A stretch of DNA of 64,000 nt from Crossiella cryophila (GTDB lineage Bacteria; Actinomycetota; Actinomycetes; Mycobacteriales; Pseudonocardiaceae), in contig NZ_JACHMH010000001.1 in assembly GCF_014204915.1 (NCBI RefSeq), positions 8,581,501 to 8,645,500 on the forward strand. The letters run 5' to 3'. A model generated the notes under the pieces. That model was not told where the DNA came from and made no database searches. It was given only the letters and a program-made list of their open reading frames with translations. Position 1 is the first letter of the stretch; every line of letters begins with the position of its first letter. The translations under genes were made by a program, and so were the position numbers. Below are positions 1 through 9,380 of the stretch, one piece after another.

Positions 1-196
1 GAGGCCCCTCCACCCGCCGATTCGCCGCTGCCCGGCATCGGAGATCTTGTGCAACACCCCCGGTCGCGACGCCCGCACGCCTAGGCTGGTTCGGCTGAGG
101 TGGTGCCCCGTACCCGGGCGTGCCCGTGCCGAACCAAGTGACAGGATGCCCGCGGCCGGTCCAGCGCCGGTCCAGCGGAGTCCACCGGGGGGCTGG
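1..196. other. Gene-free leader upstream of the AfsR-type regulator
   Basis: No convincing gene lies here. The regulator frame stays open back to an ATG at 47, but that stretch is Arg/Pro-rich and precedes the conserved winged-helix start, so I read it as untranslated leader. A G-rich ribosome-binding-like run (about 187-192) sits a few bases before the ATG at 197. A TAGGCT at about 81-87 could be a -10 element, but I see no matching -35. Confidence 0.45.
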
Positions 197-3100
197 ATGC
201 TGCTGCTCGTGCTCGGTCCGCTGGCGGCGCGAGGGCCGGACCAGGAGCTGGTCAGCCTGCCCGCGCGCAAGCAGCGGCTGGTGCTGGCCACCCTCGCCCT
301 GCACGCCGGGACCACCGTGTCGGTGGAGAAACTGGTGCACGCGGTCTGGGGCGAGACGCCACCGCGGTCCGCGCCCGGCAACCTCAAGACCTACGTCTGG
401 GAACTGCGCCGCCAGCTGCACCCCGACCTGCGCATCTCCAGCCAGCCCGGCGGCTACCGGCTGGACCTGCCTGCCGACGCGCTGGATCTCGACGTGCTCG
501 GCGGGCAGCTCGAGGCCGCCACCACCGCGCTGAACTCGGGCCACCCGGAGATCGCGCTGCGGCTGGCGGGCGAGGCCCTGGAACTGTGGCGTGGCCAGCC
601 GTTCGAGGAACTCGACACCGACCTGGCCAGGGCGGCCGCCACCGCCGCGCTGGAGACCCGCTGGCAGGTGCAGGACGTGCGGGTGGAGGCGTTGCTGGCC
701 ACCGGGCAGCACGAGAACGCCACCGCGGTGCTGCGCGGACTGATCGGCGAGGACCCGCTGCGGGAGAAGCTGTGGGCGCGGCTGCTGCTCGCGCTGTACC
801 GCTCCGGGCGACAGGCGGAAGCGCTTTCCGCCTACCGGCAGGCGCGCACCGTGGTGCGGGCCGAACTGGGCATCGAACCCGGCCTGGAGCTGCGTGAACT
901 GCACCAGCGCATCCTCACCGGCGACCCCGGCCTGCTGCTGCGCGAAGCCGAACCACCCGGCCCGGAACTGGTGGTGCCACGGCAGCTGCCGCCGGCCACC
1001 GGCGGCTTCACCGGGCGGGAGACCGCGCTGGCCTGGCTGGACCGGCTGCTCGCCGACCCGGACCAGGCCACCGTGCTGGGCACGGTCACCGGCAGCGCGG
1101 GCGTCGGCAAGACCACGCTGGTGGTGAACTGGGCGCACCAGGTGCGCGAGCGGTTCCCGGACGGGCAGCTCTACGTCAACCTGCGCGGCTACGCCGAGGG
1201 CCCGCCGCTGGGCCCGACCGAGGCCCTGGCCAGGTTCCTGCGCGCACTGGGCGTGCGGGCCGAACGGGTGCCTGCCGACCTGGACGAGCAGGCAGGGCTG
1301 TTCCGCTCGCTGCTGGCCGAACGCCGGGTGCTGATCATCCTGGACAACGCCAGCAGCGTGGTCCAGGTCCGCCCGCTGCTGCCGGCCACCCCGGGCTGCG
1401 CGGTGGTGGTGACCAGCCGGGACGCGCTGCGCGGGCTGGCCGCCTTCGACGACGCGCACACCCTGACGCTGAGCGTGCTGCCCGCGGCCGAATCGGTGCG
1501 GCTGCTGTCCCGGATCATCGGCCCGGCCCGCGCCGCGGCCGATCCGGCGGCCACCACCGAACTGGCCCAGCGCTGCGCGCACCTGCCCCTGGCCCTGCGG
1601 ATCGCCGCGGCCGACCTGGCGGTGCACCCGGAGCAGACGGTCGCGGAGTTCGTGGCGGAGCTGGGTGCGGACGGGCTGATGGGCAGGCTGACCGTGCACG
1701 GCGACGAACAGGCCGCGGTGCGCACCACCTTCGGCCTGTCCTACCGCGCGCTCAAACCGGAGACCGCGCACGTGTTCGCCTGCTTCGGCCTGATGACCGG
1801 CGACGACCTGACCCCGTCCGCGCTGGCCGCGCTGGCCGGGGTGAGCGAGGCCGAGGCCCGGCGCCGGCTGGCCGAGTTGCGCACGGCCAGCCTGGTCGAG
1901 CAGTCCGGGCCCGGCCGGTACCGGTGTCATGACCTGCTGCGGCAGTACGCGCGGGAACGGATCGAGGCCGAACTGGGCCAGGAGCAGCGGGACCGGGCGG
2001 TGCGCGGCCTGATCGGCTGGTACCTGCGGCACGCGGGCGCCGCGGTCGACCTGCTCGGCCCCGGCCTGGCCCAGCTGGTTGGCACCGCGCGCTGGGTGGA
2101 GGAGAGCGGCGAACCCGCCGCCATCGCCAGCACCGAGGAGGCGATGGCCTGGCTGGACGACGAACGCGCCAACCTCATCGCCGCCATCCACCACTGCGCC
2201 GAACACGGCCCGCACGACGGCGCCTGGCTGCTCGCCGACGCCCTGCGCGGCTGCGCCATGACCTTCCGCGGCCTGCTCCCCGGCTGGCTCGGCGCGGTCA
2301 CCGCCGCACTGGCCGCCGCCACCGCCGAACGCAACCCGCTGGCCCAGACCGTGCTGCACGACATCTTCGGCGAGACCTACTGGAGCCTGGGCGAGGCCGC
2401 ACTCGCCGAGGAACACGCCCAGGCGGCCCTCACCGGCTACCGGGCCCTGGGCATGGTCGCCTCCGAGGCCAGCGTGCTGCACGTGCTGGGCCTGCTGCGC
2501 TGGGACCGCGGCGAACTCGACGAGGCCGACGACCACCACACCAGGGCACTGCGGGTCTTCGAGGAGATCGACGACCTGCCCAACCAGGCCCTGGTCCTCT
2601 CCGGCCGCACCGGCGTCGCCTACGCCCGCGGCGACCTGCAGGCCTGCCTGGAGCTGGCCACCCGCACGGTGGAGGTGGGCCGCGCGGCCAGATCCCCACT
2701 GGCCGAGTCCTTCGGCATGATCGAACTGGGCTGCGCCCTGCACGAACTGGGCCGGTACGAGGAAGCCCAGACCGCCAACACCGAGGCCCGCGACTTCGGC
2801 GCCCGCTTCCAGATGGCCTACGTAGAGTCCATGGCCCTGCGCGGCCTGGCCCAGCAACGCTGCGCCCACCAGGACTTCCAGGGCGCCCTGCACCTGAGCC
2901 GCCTCGGCCACCAGGTCGCCACCGAGGCGGGCCTGGGCGTGATCGCGGTAGAACTCCTCAACTCCACCTCCCAAGCCCTCCGCCTGCTCAACCGAAACCA
3001 GGAAGCCGCCGAACAGGGCGAACGTGCCCTGGCCCTGATCCGCACCGCCGAATTCCGCTTCGGCGAGGTAACCGTCAGCACCGAACTAGCCCTGACCCGC

Positions 3101-3343
3101 CTCGCCCTGGGCGACCAGGCGCGGGCGGAGGAACTCGCCGAGCACGCGTTGTTGTTGGCGCGGCAGCATGGGTTCGGGTTGCTGGTGGGGCGGGCTTGGC
3201 AGGCGGTGGCGCTGGTGCGGCGGGCTCGGGGTGCGGTGGTGGGGGCGCGGGAGGCGGCGGGGGCGGCGTTGGCGGTGTTTGAGGAGCGTGGGCATCCGTT
3301 GGGGGTTCGGGAGGCTGGGGAGTTGATCGCGGAGTTGGGGTAG
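197..3343 (+). CDS. AfsR/SARP-family transcriptional regulator (winged helix - BTAD - NB-ARC - TPR)
   Basis: Large pathway-regulator type protein of about 1048 residues. Visible parts in order: an OmpR-like winged helix (about 1-95), a bacterial transcriptional activation domain (about 100-245), a STAND/NB-ARC ATPase with Walker A GSAGVGKT near residue 299 and a Walker B-like VLIILDN, then tetratricopeptide-type helical repeats to the C-terminus. The family binds direct repeats upstream of target genes, often secondary-metabolite clusters, using ATP-dependent switching. Start 197 is chosen because the conserved fold begins LLLVLGPL and a G-rich RBS precedes it; in-frame ATGs at 47 and 146 are alternatives. 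No biosynthetic cluster is adjacent, so the target is unknown. The last roughly 70 codons shift from C-ending to G-rich codons (GGG, TTG, GTG), unlike the rest of the gene. Confidence 0.9.
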   Translation: MLLLVLGPLAARGPDQELVSLPARKQRLVLATLALHAGTTVSVEKLVHAVWGETPPRSAPGNLKTYVWELRRQLHPDLRISSQPGGYRLDLPADALDLDVLGGQLEAATTALNSGHPEIALRLAGEALELWRGQPFEELDTDLARAAATAALETRWQVQDVRVEALLATGQHENATAVLRGLIGEDPLREKLWARLLLALYRSGRQAEALSAYRQARTVVRAELGIEPGLELRELHQRILTGDPGLLLREAEPPGPELVVPRQLPPATGGFTGRETALAWLDRLLADPDQATVLGTVTGSAGVGKTTLVVNWAHQVRERFPDGQLYVNLRGYAEGPPLGPTEALARFLRALGVRAERVPADLDEQAGLFRSLLAERRVLIILDNASSVVQVRPLLPATPGCAVVVTSRDALRGLAAFDDAHTLTLSVLPAAESVRLLSRIIGPARAAADPAATTELAQRCAHLPLALRIAAADLAVHPEQTVAEFVAELGADGLMGRLTVHGDEQAAVRTTFGLSYRALKPETAHVFACFGLMTGDDLTPSALAALAGVSEAEARRRLAELRTASLVEQSGPGRYRCHDLLRQYARERIEAELGQEQRDRAVRGLIGWYLRHAGAAVDLLGPGLAQLVGTARWVEESGEPAAIASTEEAMAWLDDERANLIAAIHHCAEHGPHDGAWLLADALRGCAMTFRGLLPGWLGAVTAALAAATAERNPLAQTVLHDIFGETYWSLGEAALAEEHAQAALTGYRALGMVASEASVLHVLGLLRWDRGELDEADDHHTRALRVFEEIDDLPNQALVLSGRTGVAYARGDLQACLELATRTVEVGRAARSPLAESFGMIELGCALHELGRYEEAQTANTEARDFGARFQMAYVESMALRGLAQQRCAHQDFQGALHLSRLGHQVATEAGLGVIAVELLNSTSQALRLLNRNQEAAEQGERALALIRTAEFRFGEVTVSTELALTRLALGDQARAEELAEHALLLARQHGFGLLVGRAWQAVALVRRARGAVVGAREAAGAALAVFEERGHPLGVREAGELIAELG

Positions 3344-3427
3344 TGCTCGCTGGGGCGGCGGGGGCTGGGGCGGACGGCCGGGCGCGTGGGCCGGGCTGGG
3401 GCGCGGGCCGGGCCGGGACGTGGGCGG

Positions 3428-3933
3428 GCCGGGCGCGTAGGAGGGCCGGGCACGCCGGAAGGCCGGGCACGCCGGAGGACCGGGCGCGCGGGCGGGGTCG
3501 GGCACGCCCGCTGGCCGGGCACGCCGGAGGGCCGGGCCGGGCCGCTGGCTGGGCGGGGCCACTGGTCGGGCGCGGGCGCTGGCGGGACACGAACGCCGGT
3601 CCGGCACACCTGCGGGCAGGACACCGCCGCCGGTCTTCTGCCACACAGATCGGCTAGGCACACCCGTCGGTCAGGCACGCCCGTCGGTTTGTCGCGCCCG
3701 TCGGTCAGGCACGCTCGCCGGTCCGGCATACCTGCTGGCGAGGCACAGCCTCCGATCAGGCGTGCTCGCCGGTCCGGCACGCCCACTGGCCAGACACGCT
3801 CGCCGCTCTGCCACGCTCGCCGGTCTGCCGCACCCGCTGGCCAGACATGCCCGCCGGTCAGACACGCCGGTCAGACACGCCGGTCTGGCATGACCGCCGG
3901 GTGGACGTGTCGTGTGGTCAGGCACGCCGCTTG
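3428..3933. repeat. Degenerate 17-bp tandem repeat, 30 units
   Basis: Thirty consecutive units can be laid out by eye. The left half resembles GCCGGGCACGCCGGAGG and the right half resembles GTCAGGCACGCTCGCCG. Nearly all units are exactly 17 bp; exceptions are a 1-bp insertion near 3496, 3 extra bases near 3633 and two 13-bp units at 3857-3882. Seventeen is not a multiple of three, and the long open frames in several phases on both strands are what a stop-poor GC-rich repeat produces, so I treat it as non-coding. The rest of the interval 3344-4078 is G/C-rich with partial repeat-like units at both edges and no supported gene. Confidence 0.85.
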
Positions 3934-4078
3934 GGTGGGGTGGCCGAGGGCACGGGGTGGTCGCCCCGTGTGGCGCGGGGCGCCGCACGGGGCGACCGGG
4001 CTGTGGCAGGCATGCCGGGGCTCGCCTCGTGATCCGTGGTGGCCTGGGTTTCGTGGGGCGGGCCCCGAATTCGCTGTG

Positions 4079-4627
4079 TTACCAGTCGATGGTGTCCAGG
4101 AACGCCTCCACCTTGGTGGCCACCTGGCCTAGTACCGCGGCTGAATTGGACAGTGGGCCTGGCACGTACATGCCGTGGTCGGCGTCTTCGACTTCCAGTA
4201 CGTGTGGGGTGAGGCGTCGGGCCAGTTCGCCGTCCCACCAGTGGTCCCTGGTGCCGCCGATGAGCAGGAAGGGGGCGGTGGTTCTGGCCAGTGCGGTTCG
4301 GACCTCGGGGTCGGTGAGCAGTGGGGTGTGCCAGATCGCGGGCCAGCCGTGGTCGGCGACTGGGCTCGCGGTGTGGGTGCCCAGGGACTTGCCGGTGACC
4401 AGGACGCTGTCGGTGTGGGCCGCCGCGGCGGCGAGCACCGGCTCGACCTGGGCGAGCACGAACTCCGCTCTGGCGGCCGAGCCGAGTTTGATCGAGTCGT
4501 CCGGGGTCCACTCGATCACGTTGAGCTGGGCGCCGCGTGCTTCCGCGGCGTCGGCGGTGAACTTGAGCAGTGGGGCGTACGGGCCGAAGGAACTGCCCGG
4601 GACGACCACCACCCGACGCCCGGTCAC
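4079..4627 (-). CDS. Small alpha/beta-hydrolase-fold protein
   Basis: A 182-residue compact hydrolase. Visible elements: a first strand RRVVVVPGS, a nucleophile elbow GKSLGT with Ser81, a candidate acid in GGTRDHWWD (Asp128 or Asp132), and His151 in DADHGM near the end. This order matches the serine hydrolase triad; the short length and lack of a lid resemble the small KANL3/Tex30-like or dienelactone-hydrolase-like groups. The substrate is unknown. The start is a GTG overlapping the uvrB stop in a GTGA, so translation is probably coupled to uvrB and the gene is the second cistron of that transcript. The DNA repair linkage is positional only. Confidence 0.8.
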   Translation of the reverse strand: MTGRRVVVVPGSSFGPYAPLLKFTADAAEARGAQLNVIEWTPDDSIKLGSAARAEFVLAQVEPVLAAAAAHTDSVLVTGKSLGTHTASPVADHGWPAIWHTPLLTDPEVRTALARTTAPFLLIGGTRDHWWDGELARRLTPHVLEVEDADHGMYVPGPLSNSAAVLGQVATKVEAFLDTIDW

Positions 4628-6765
4628 TGGACTCCGGCGGCGTCCATGCCGCGCAGCTCCTTCTTCAGGTCGGCGATCTCGTCGCGGAGACGGCCGGCCA
4701 GCTCGAACTGGAGTTCCCTCGCCGCGTTCATCATCTGGTCGGTCAGTTGCTGGATCAGGTCGGCCAGCTCGGCCCTGGGCATGCCCTTGACGTCCCGGTC
4801 GACCAGCACGCCACTGGTGCCGCGGCTGCCGGAGGACCTCTTGCCGCGGCTGGCGTTGCGGCCGGAGCCGCCGATCTCCACCGTCTCGGTGTCCTCGGCC
4901 TCGGCGTAGACCACGTCCAGGAGGTCGGCGATCTTCTTGCGCAGTGGCTGCGGGTCGATGCCGGCCTCGGTGTTGTAGGCGGTCTGCTTCTCCCGGCGGC
5001 GGTTGGTCTCGTCGATGGCACGCCGCATCGAGTCGGTGATCCGGTCCGCGTACATGTGCACCTGGCCGGAGACGTTGCGCGCCGCGCGGCCGATGGTCTG
5101 GATCAGGCTGGTGGCGCTGCGCAGGAAGCCTTCCTTGTCCGCGTCCAGGATCGCGACCAGGGACACCTCGGGCAGGTCGAGGCCCTCGCGCAGCAGGTTG
5201 ATGCCGATCAGCACGTCGAACTCGCCCAGCCGCAGCTGCCGCAGCAGTTCGATCCGGCGCAGCGTGTCCACCTCGGAGTGCAGGTAGCGCACCCGGATGC
5301 CCAGTTCCAGCAGGTAGTCGGTGAGGTCCTCGGACATCTTCTTGGTCAGCGTGGTGACCAGCACCCGCTCGTTGCGTTCGGCGCGCAGCCGGATCTCGTG
5401 CACCAGGTCGTCGATCTGGCCCTCGGTGGGCTTGACGATGACCTCCGGGTCGATCAGGCCGGTGGGCCGGATGACCTGCTCGACGAACTCGCCGTGCGCC
5501 TGCCCCATCTCATACGGGCCGGGCGTGGCCGAGAGGTACACCGTCTGCCCGATCCGGTCGCAGAACTCCTCCCAGTTCAGCGGCCGGTTGTCCAGTGCGC
5601 TGGGCAGCCGGAAGCCGTGCTCGACCAGGGTCCGCTTACGCGAGGCGTCGCCCTCGAACATGCCGCCGACCTGCGGCACCGTCACGTGCGACTCGTCGAT
5701 GACCAGGAGGAAGTCCTCCGGGAAGTAGTCGATCAGGGTGGCGGGCGCGGAGCCGGGCGGCCGGTCGTCGATGTGCCGGGAGTAGTTCTCGATGCCGGAG
5801 CAGAAGCCGACCTGGCGCATCATCTCGATGTCGTAGGCGGTGCGCATCCGCAGCCGCTGCGCCTCCAGCAGCTTGCCCTGCTTCTCCATGCTGGCCAGCT
5901 GGCCGGCGAGTTCGGCCTCGATGTCCCGGATCGCCCGCTCCATCCGCTCCGCTCCGGCGGTGTAGTGGGTGGCCGGGAAGACCCGCAGCTCCTCGACCTC
6001 GCGCACGATCTGGCCGGTGAGCGGGTGCAGGTAGTACAGCTTGTCGATCTCGTCGCCGAAGAACTCGATCCGGATGGCCAGTTCCTCATAGGCCGGGATC
6101 ACCTCGACGGTGTCGCCGCGGACCCGGAAGGTGCCGCGGGCGAAGGCGATGTCGTTGCGGGTGTACTGCACGTCCACCAGCGCGCGCAGCAGCTGGTCGC
6201 GGACCACCTCGTCGCCGACCTTGAGCTGGACCGAGCGGTCGAGGTACTCCTGTGGCGTGCCGAGGCCGTAGATGCAGGACACCGAGGCGACCACGATGAC
6301 GTCCCGCCGGGTCAGCAGGCTCATCGTGGCGGAGTGACGGAGCCGCTCGACCTCGTCGTTGGTCGAGGAGTCCTTCTCGATGTAGGTGTCGGTCTGCGGG
6401 ACGTATGCCTCGGGCTGGTAGTAGTCGTAGTAGCTGACGAAGTACTCGACCGCGTTGTCCGGGAAGAACTCGCGCAGCTCGTTGGCCAGCTGGGCGGCCA
6501 GGGTCTTGTTCGGCGCGAGCACCAGGGTGGGCCGCTGCAGCCGTTCGACCAGCCAGCCGGTGGTGGCCGACTTGCCGGTGCCGGTGGCGCCGAGCAGCAC
6601 CACGTGCTCCTCACCAGCCCTGATCCGCCGTTCCAGCTCTTCGATGGCCGCGGGCTGGTCGCCGGCGGGCTGGTAGTCGGCGGCCATGCGGAATCGGCCG
6701 TCGGCGCGGGCGATGTCGCCGACGGGACGGAACTGCGAGTGCGCGATCACGGGTGCTTCAGCCAC
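4624..6765 (-). CDS. uvrB: Excinuclease ABC subunit UvrB
   Basis: DNA-damage recognition helicase of nucleotide excision repair, working with UvrA and UvrC. At 713 residues it is the usual length for actinobacteria. Visible: Walker A GATGTGKS (59-66), the beta-hairpin region with repeated Tyr ([13 protein letters not shown]), the DESH helicase motif, the C-terminal helicase motifs ([32 protein letters not shown]) and a C-terminal UVR domain (about 665-705) that contacts UvrC. The start is a GTG without a visible Shine-Dalgarno. It lies about 7 bases from a -10-like TACAGT, so the message may be leaderless. Position between coaE and a hydrolase keeps the conserved polA-rpsA-coaE-uvrB order. 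Confidence 0.98.
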   Translation of the reverse strand: MAEAPVIAHSQFRPVGDIARADGRFRMAADYQPAGDQPAAIEELERRIRAGEEHVVLLGATGTGKSATTGWLVERLQRPTLVLAPNKTLAAQLANELREFFPDNAVEYFVSYYDYYQPEAYVPQTDTYIEKDSSTNDEVERLRHSATMSLLTRRDVIVVASVSCIYGLGTPQEYLDRSVQLKVGDEVVRDQLLRALVDVQYTRNDIAFARGTFRVRGDTVEVIPAYEELAIRIEFFGDEIDKLYYLHPLTGQIVREVEELRVFPATHYTAGAERMERAIRDIEAELAGQLASMEKQGKLLEAQRLRMRTAYDIEMMRQVGFCSGIENYSRHIDDRPPGSAPATLIDYFPEDFLLVIDESHVTVPQVGGMFEGDASRKRTLVEHGFRLPSALDNRPLNWEEFCDRIGQTVYLSATPGPYEMGQAHGEFVEQVIRPTGLIDPEVIVKPTEGQIDDLVHEIRLRAERNERVLVTTLTKKMSEDLTDYLLELGIRVRYLHSEVDTLRRIELLRQLRLGEFDVLIGINLLREGLDLPEVSLVAILDADKEGFLRSATSLIQTIGRAARNVSGQVHMYADRITDSMRRAIDETNRRREKQTAYNTEAGIDPQPLRKKIADLLDVVYAEAEDTETVEIGGSGRNASRGKRSSGSRGTSGVLVDRDVKGMPRAELADLIQQLTDQMMNAARELQFELAGRLRDEIADLKKELRGMDAAGVQ

Positions 6766-6772
6766 GTCTGCG

Positions 6773-6795
6773 ACTGTAGGCGCAGGGACCGACAG
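6773..6795 (-). promoter_or_regulatory. RecA-NDp (PafBC-type) DNA-damage promoter of uvrB
   Basis: Read on the minus strand: CTGTCGGTC, then 8 bases, then TACAGT. The mycobacterial RecA-independent damage promoter is described as TTGTCRGTG-N8-TANNNT. This site differs only at the first and last base of the 9-mer. The spacing is exact, and the -10 element ends about 7 bases before the GTG start, which predicts a leaderless or nearly leaderless uvrB transcript. No TCGAAC-type SOS box is visible. Confidence 0.7.
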
Positions 6796-6819
6796 TCTGC
6801 GATCCCGGCCGCGCGGGGC

Positions 6820-6856
6820 TGTGGATAACTCGCGGCCGGGGTCGCCCTGTGGATAA
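6820..6856. promoter_or_regulatory. Two directly repeated DnaA-box-like sites
   Basis: TGTGGATAA occurs at 6820-6828 and again at 6848-6856, both in the same orientation; the complement TTATCCACA is the classical strong DnaA box. They sit 28 bp apart between the uvrB promoter and the DUF5685 gene, in a 96-bp gap. Chance is possible, but two perfect copies so close together upstream of a repair gene are notable. Confidence 0.45.
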
Positions 6857-6861
6857 CCGGG

Positions 6862-7992
6862 TCAGCAGTCGCAGCTGCAACCATCGCAGCAGCTCTGGCA
6901 GCAGCATTGCTCGCAACCGTTGCAGCCGCAGTCCCCGCAGCAGTCGTTGCGGTGGCACCAGCCTTCCTTGCGCTCCCCGGTCCACGGGTCGTGGTACTCC
7001 GAGGCGCAGCAGGTCTGGCAGGTGAAGAAGGCCAGCGCGGCCACTCCGCAGCCCATGATCAGGCCGCGCTGTTTGCCCTTGGTCTCCGGCGCCTCGTGCT
7101 TGTTCGGCGAGTCGGGCCGTTCCGGGGCCTGCGGGTCGGCCTGGGCGAAGATCCGCCGCACCGCCTGCTCCAGCTCGTGCGCGAGCAGCGCGTGCACCAG
7201 CCGCTGGTCGGTGAAATCGGCCTCCTTGAGCGCGAGCCGCACGCCCAGCACCGCGTCGTCGCAGAGCCGTCGCGCCTCGGCCAGGTCGATGCCGGTGGCC
7301 AGCAGCGGGTTCCAGGCGCCGTTGGCGCGGTCCTCCTCCAGGTCCTCCACCGCGTCGAGCAGGTGCACGATTCGCCCGAACAGGCGACCGGCCTCGCGCA
7401 GCGGCCGCATGTTGTGCGGCCTGCCCGCGATCACCGCGGTGTGCGCGAAGGCGGCGCCGGTGGCGGTCTCGGTCGGCTCGGTCACCGCGAGCACCGAGCT
7501 GCCCAGTCCGGCCGCGGCCTCCAGCTCGGGCTGGCGGTGCACCGCGTCGAGCAGCACCGCGGTGTCGAAGCCCAGGTCGGCGCCGGTGCGCCCGGCGCGC
7601 TGGGCCCAGCGCGCGGTGAGGGTGCGGGCCACGCCGGCCACCGGCCGGGCGGCGAAGATCCCGTCCCGGTCGGCCACGTGGTCGGAGATCTTGGCCGAGG
7701 CCAGCACCAGGGAGACCACCGCGGCCAGCCGGGCGCCCTCCCCGTTGGCGATCTCGGTGCCGCGCATGCCGCGCAGCGGGCACGGACCGGCCTTGCGCCG
7801 CGCCTTGGCGCTGCTCTCCTGCTGGGCCTCCACCAGCACGGAGATGACCAGGCCGTCGTAGTTGGTGGCCGTGCGCGCCACCTGCCCGTGGTCGTCCCGC
7901 AGCGCCAGGCACAGCCCGCACAGGTGCGCCCACCAGGCCGCGGCCAGTGATTCGTCCAATCGATGCCGGCAGGGCCGGATGATCCCGAACAT
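6862..7992 (-). CDS. DUF5685-family protein with cysteine-rich tail (copy 1)
   Basis: A 376-residue actinobacterial protein of unknown function. The start MFGIIRPCRHRL is the conserved family beginning and has an AAGGGGGA ribosome site upstream, so the 21 codons before it are excluded. The main body (about 1-300) is helical with family signatures such as HLCGLCLAL, NYDGL, GPCPLRGM, VTEPTE, EAGRLFGR and LLDAVEDL. After a polar linker comes a hydrophobic stretch near GCGVAALAFF and then a tail with 18 cysteines in about the last 60 residues, in CC, CxC, CxxC and CCC patterns. The tail could bind metal or be heavily disulfide-linked. The gene lies 19 bp downstream of a paralogue in the same orientation. 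Confidence 0.85.
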   Translation of the reverse strand: MFGIIRPCRHRLDESLAAAWWAHLCGLCLALRDDHGQVARTATNYDGLVISVLVEAQQESSAKARRKAGPCPLRGMRGTEIANGEGARLAAVVSLVLASAKISDHVADRDGIFAARPVAGVARTLTARWAQRAGRTGADLGFDTAVLLDAVHRQPELEAAAGLGSSVLAVTEPTETATGAAFAHTAVIAGRPHNMRPLREAGRLFGRIVHLLDAVEDLEEDRANGAWNPLLATGIDLAEARRLCDDAVLGVRLALKEADFTDQRLVHALLAHELEQAVRRIFAQADPQAPERPDSPNKHEAPETKGKQRGLIMGCGVAALAFFTCQTCCASEYHDPWTGERKEGWCHRNDCCGDCGCNGCEQCCCQSCCDGCSCDC

Positions 7993-8011
7993 TGAAGTCA
8001 GTCCCCCTTTT

Positions 8012-9232
8012 TCAACACTGACACTGACAACCCCCGCCGCAGTTGCCACAGCCACTGGCGCAGTTTCCGCAGTCCGCGCACTGACTGCCGTCGCAGCAGC
8101 TCGAACACGACTTCCCGGTGCACCCGCAGGTCCACTTGTCGCAATTACAGAGGTCCTTGCACTGGCAGCCGTCCGCGCACTGCTGACAGCCGTCGGTCTT
8201 GCAGCGCAGCCCGCCGTCGCAGCTGGACTTCAGGCAGGCCACGCAGCCACCGCAGGCGGCCAGGGCCAGGCCGGAGCAGCCGGTGATCCACGGCCAGCGG
8301 CGGCGTTTTCCCTGCTCAGGCAGCACGTCGGCGGGCGGCATGGGCGGGATCGGGAACGGTTCGGTCGGCGGATCCTCGGGTTGCTGGGCGAAGATCCGTT
8401 CGACGGCGTGTTCCAGCTCGTGCGCGAGCAGCGCGTGCACCAGGCGCTGGTCGGCGAAATCGGCCTCCCGGAGCGCGAGCCGCACGCCGAGCACGGCGTC
8501 GTCGCAGAGCCGCCTGGCCTCGGGCAGGCCGGTGCCGGTGGCGGTCAGCGGGTTCCAGGCGCCGCTGTCGGCGTCCGCGCGCAGGTCCTCGACCGCGTCG
8601 AGCAGGTGCACGACGCGCCCGAACAGGCGACCTGCCTCGCCCAGCGGGGCGGCGTTGTGCGGGCGGCCGGCGAGTACCGCGGTGTGCGCGAAGGCGGCCG
8701 CGGTGGCGGTCTCGGTGGGTTCGGTGACGGTCAGCACCGAGCTGCCGAGGGCGGCGGCGGCCTCCAGGGCGGGCTGGCGGTCGATCGCGGCCAGCACCAG
8801 CGTGCTGTCGAAGCCGACCACCTCGGCGCTCGCGGTGCTCTGCCGGTGCCAGCGGGCGGCCAGTCTGCGGCCCGCGTGCGCGCCGGGGCGGGTGGCGAAC
8901 GGGCCGTCCCGGTCGGTGACGTGGTCGGCGATCTTGGCCGAGGCCAGCAGCAGGGACACCGCGGCGGCCAGCCGGGCGCCCTCGCCGACCGCGACCTCGG
9001 CCGAGCGCATGCCGCGCAGCGGGCAGGGGCCGGCCTCCCTGCGGGCCGTCGAGCCGGTCTGCTGGGCCTCCACCAGCGCGGAGATGACCAGGCCGTCGTA
9101 GTTGGTGGCGGCGCGCGCGAGCTGCCCGTGCGCGTCGCGCAGGGCCAGGCAGAGGCCGCACAGGTGCGCCCACCAGGCCGTACGCAGTGGTTCCGGCAGC
9201 CGGTGCCGGCAAGGTCGAATGATCCCGAACAA
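8012..9232 (-). CDS. DUF5685-family protein with cysteine-rich tail (copy 2)
   Basis: 406-residue paralogue of the downstream gene; the two are easily alignable through the whole helical body (RPCRHRLPEP, HLCGLCLALRD, NYDGLVIS, RPHNAAPLGEAGRLFGR). The C-terminus diverges: a WITGCSGLALAACGGC membrane-like segment followed by a tail that brings the total to about 25 cysteines, many as CxxC or GxC. The start appears to be a TTG, supported by the conserved FGIIRPCRHRL and a GGGGGC run just upstream. The two genes probably form an operon created by tandem duplication. Function unknown; metal handling or surface attachment are guesses. Confidence 0.83.
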   Translation of the reverse strand: MFGIIRPCRHRLPEPLRTAWWAHLCGLCLALRDAHGQLARAATNYDGLVISALVEAQQTGSTARREAGPCPLRGMRSAEVAVGEGARLAAAVSLLLASAKIADHVTDRDGPFATRPGAHAGRRLAARWHRQSTASAEVVGFDSTLVLAAIDRQPALEAAAALGSSVLTVTEPTETATAAAFAHTAVLAGRPHNAAPLGEAGRLFGRVVHLLDAVEDLRADADSGAWNPLTATGTGLPEARRLCDDAVLGVRLALREADFADQRLVHALLAHELEHAVERIFAQQPEDPPTEPFPIPPMPPADVLPEQGKRRRWPWITGCSGLALAACGGCVACLKSSCDGGLRCKTDGCQQCADGCQCKDLCNCDKWTCGCTGKSCSSCCDGSQCADCGNCASGCGNCGGGCQCQC

Positions 9233-9380
9233 GCGTGTGCCCCCAGAGCAAGCCGCCGGCCCACACCGGTGGCATGCCGGGATCCTAGAAGCGGTTGCCC
9301 AGGCAAGTTCACCGAATCGGGTAACTGTTTTGGTTCAGTCAGCGGAATCATCCGCGCGCTGCTCTAGGCAGGATGGCGGC

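Noticed and set aside
197-3343. Start of a secondary-metabolite cluster because of the AfsR/SARP gene
   Set aside because: No polyketide, peptide or other biosynthetic genes follow; the neighbours are repeats and housekeeping genes.
3386-4132. Long open frames on both strands across the 17-bp repeat
   Set aside because: They arise from a stop-poor GC-rich repeat whose unit is not a multiple of three; translations are low-complexity and unlike any family.
4570-6828. A 752-codon open frame antisense to uvrB
   Set aside because: Antisense to a certain gene, with the Val/Asp/Gly/Gln bias of complement translation; no start signal.
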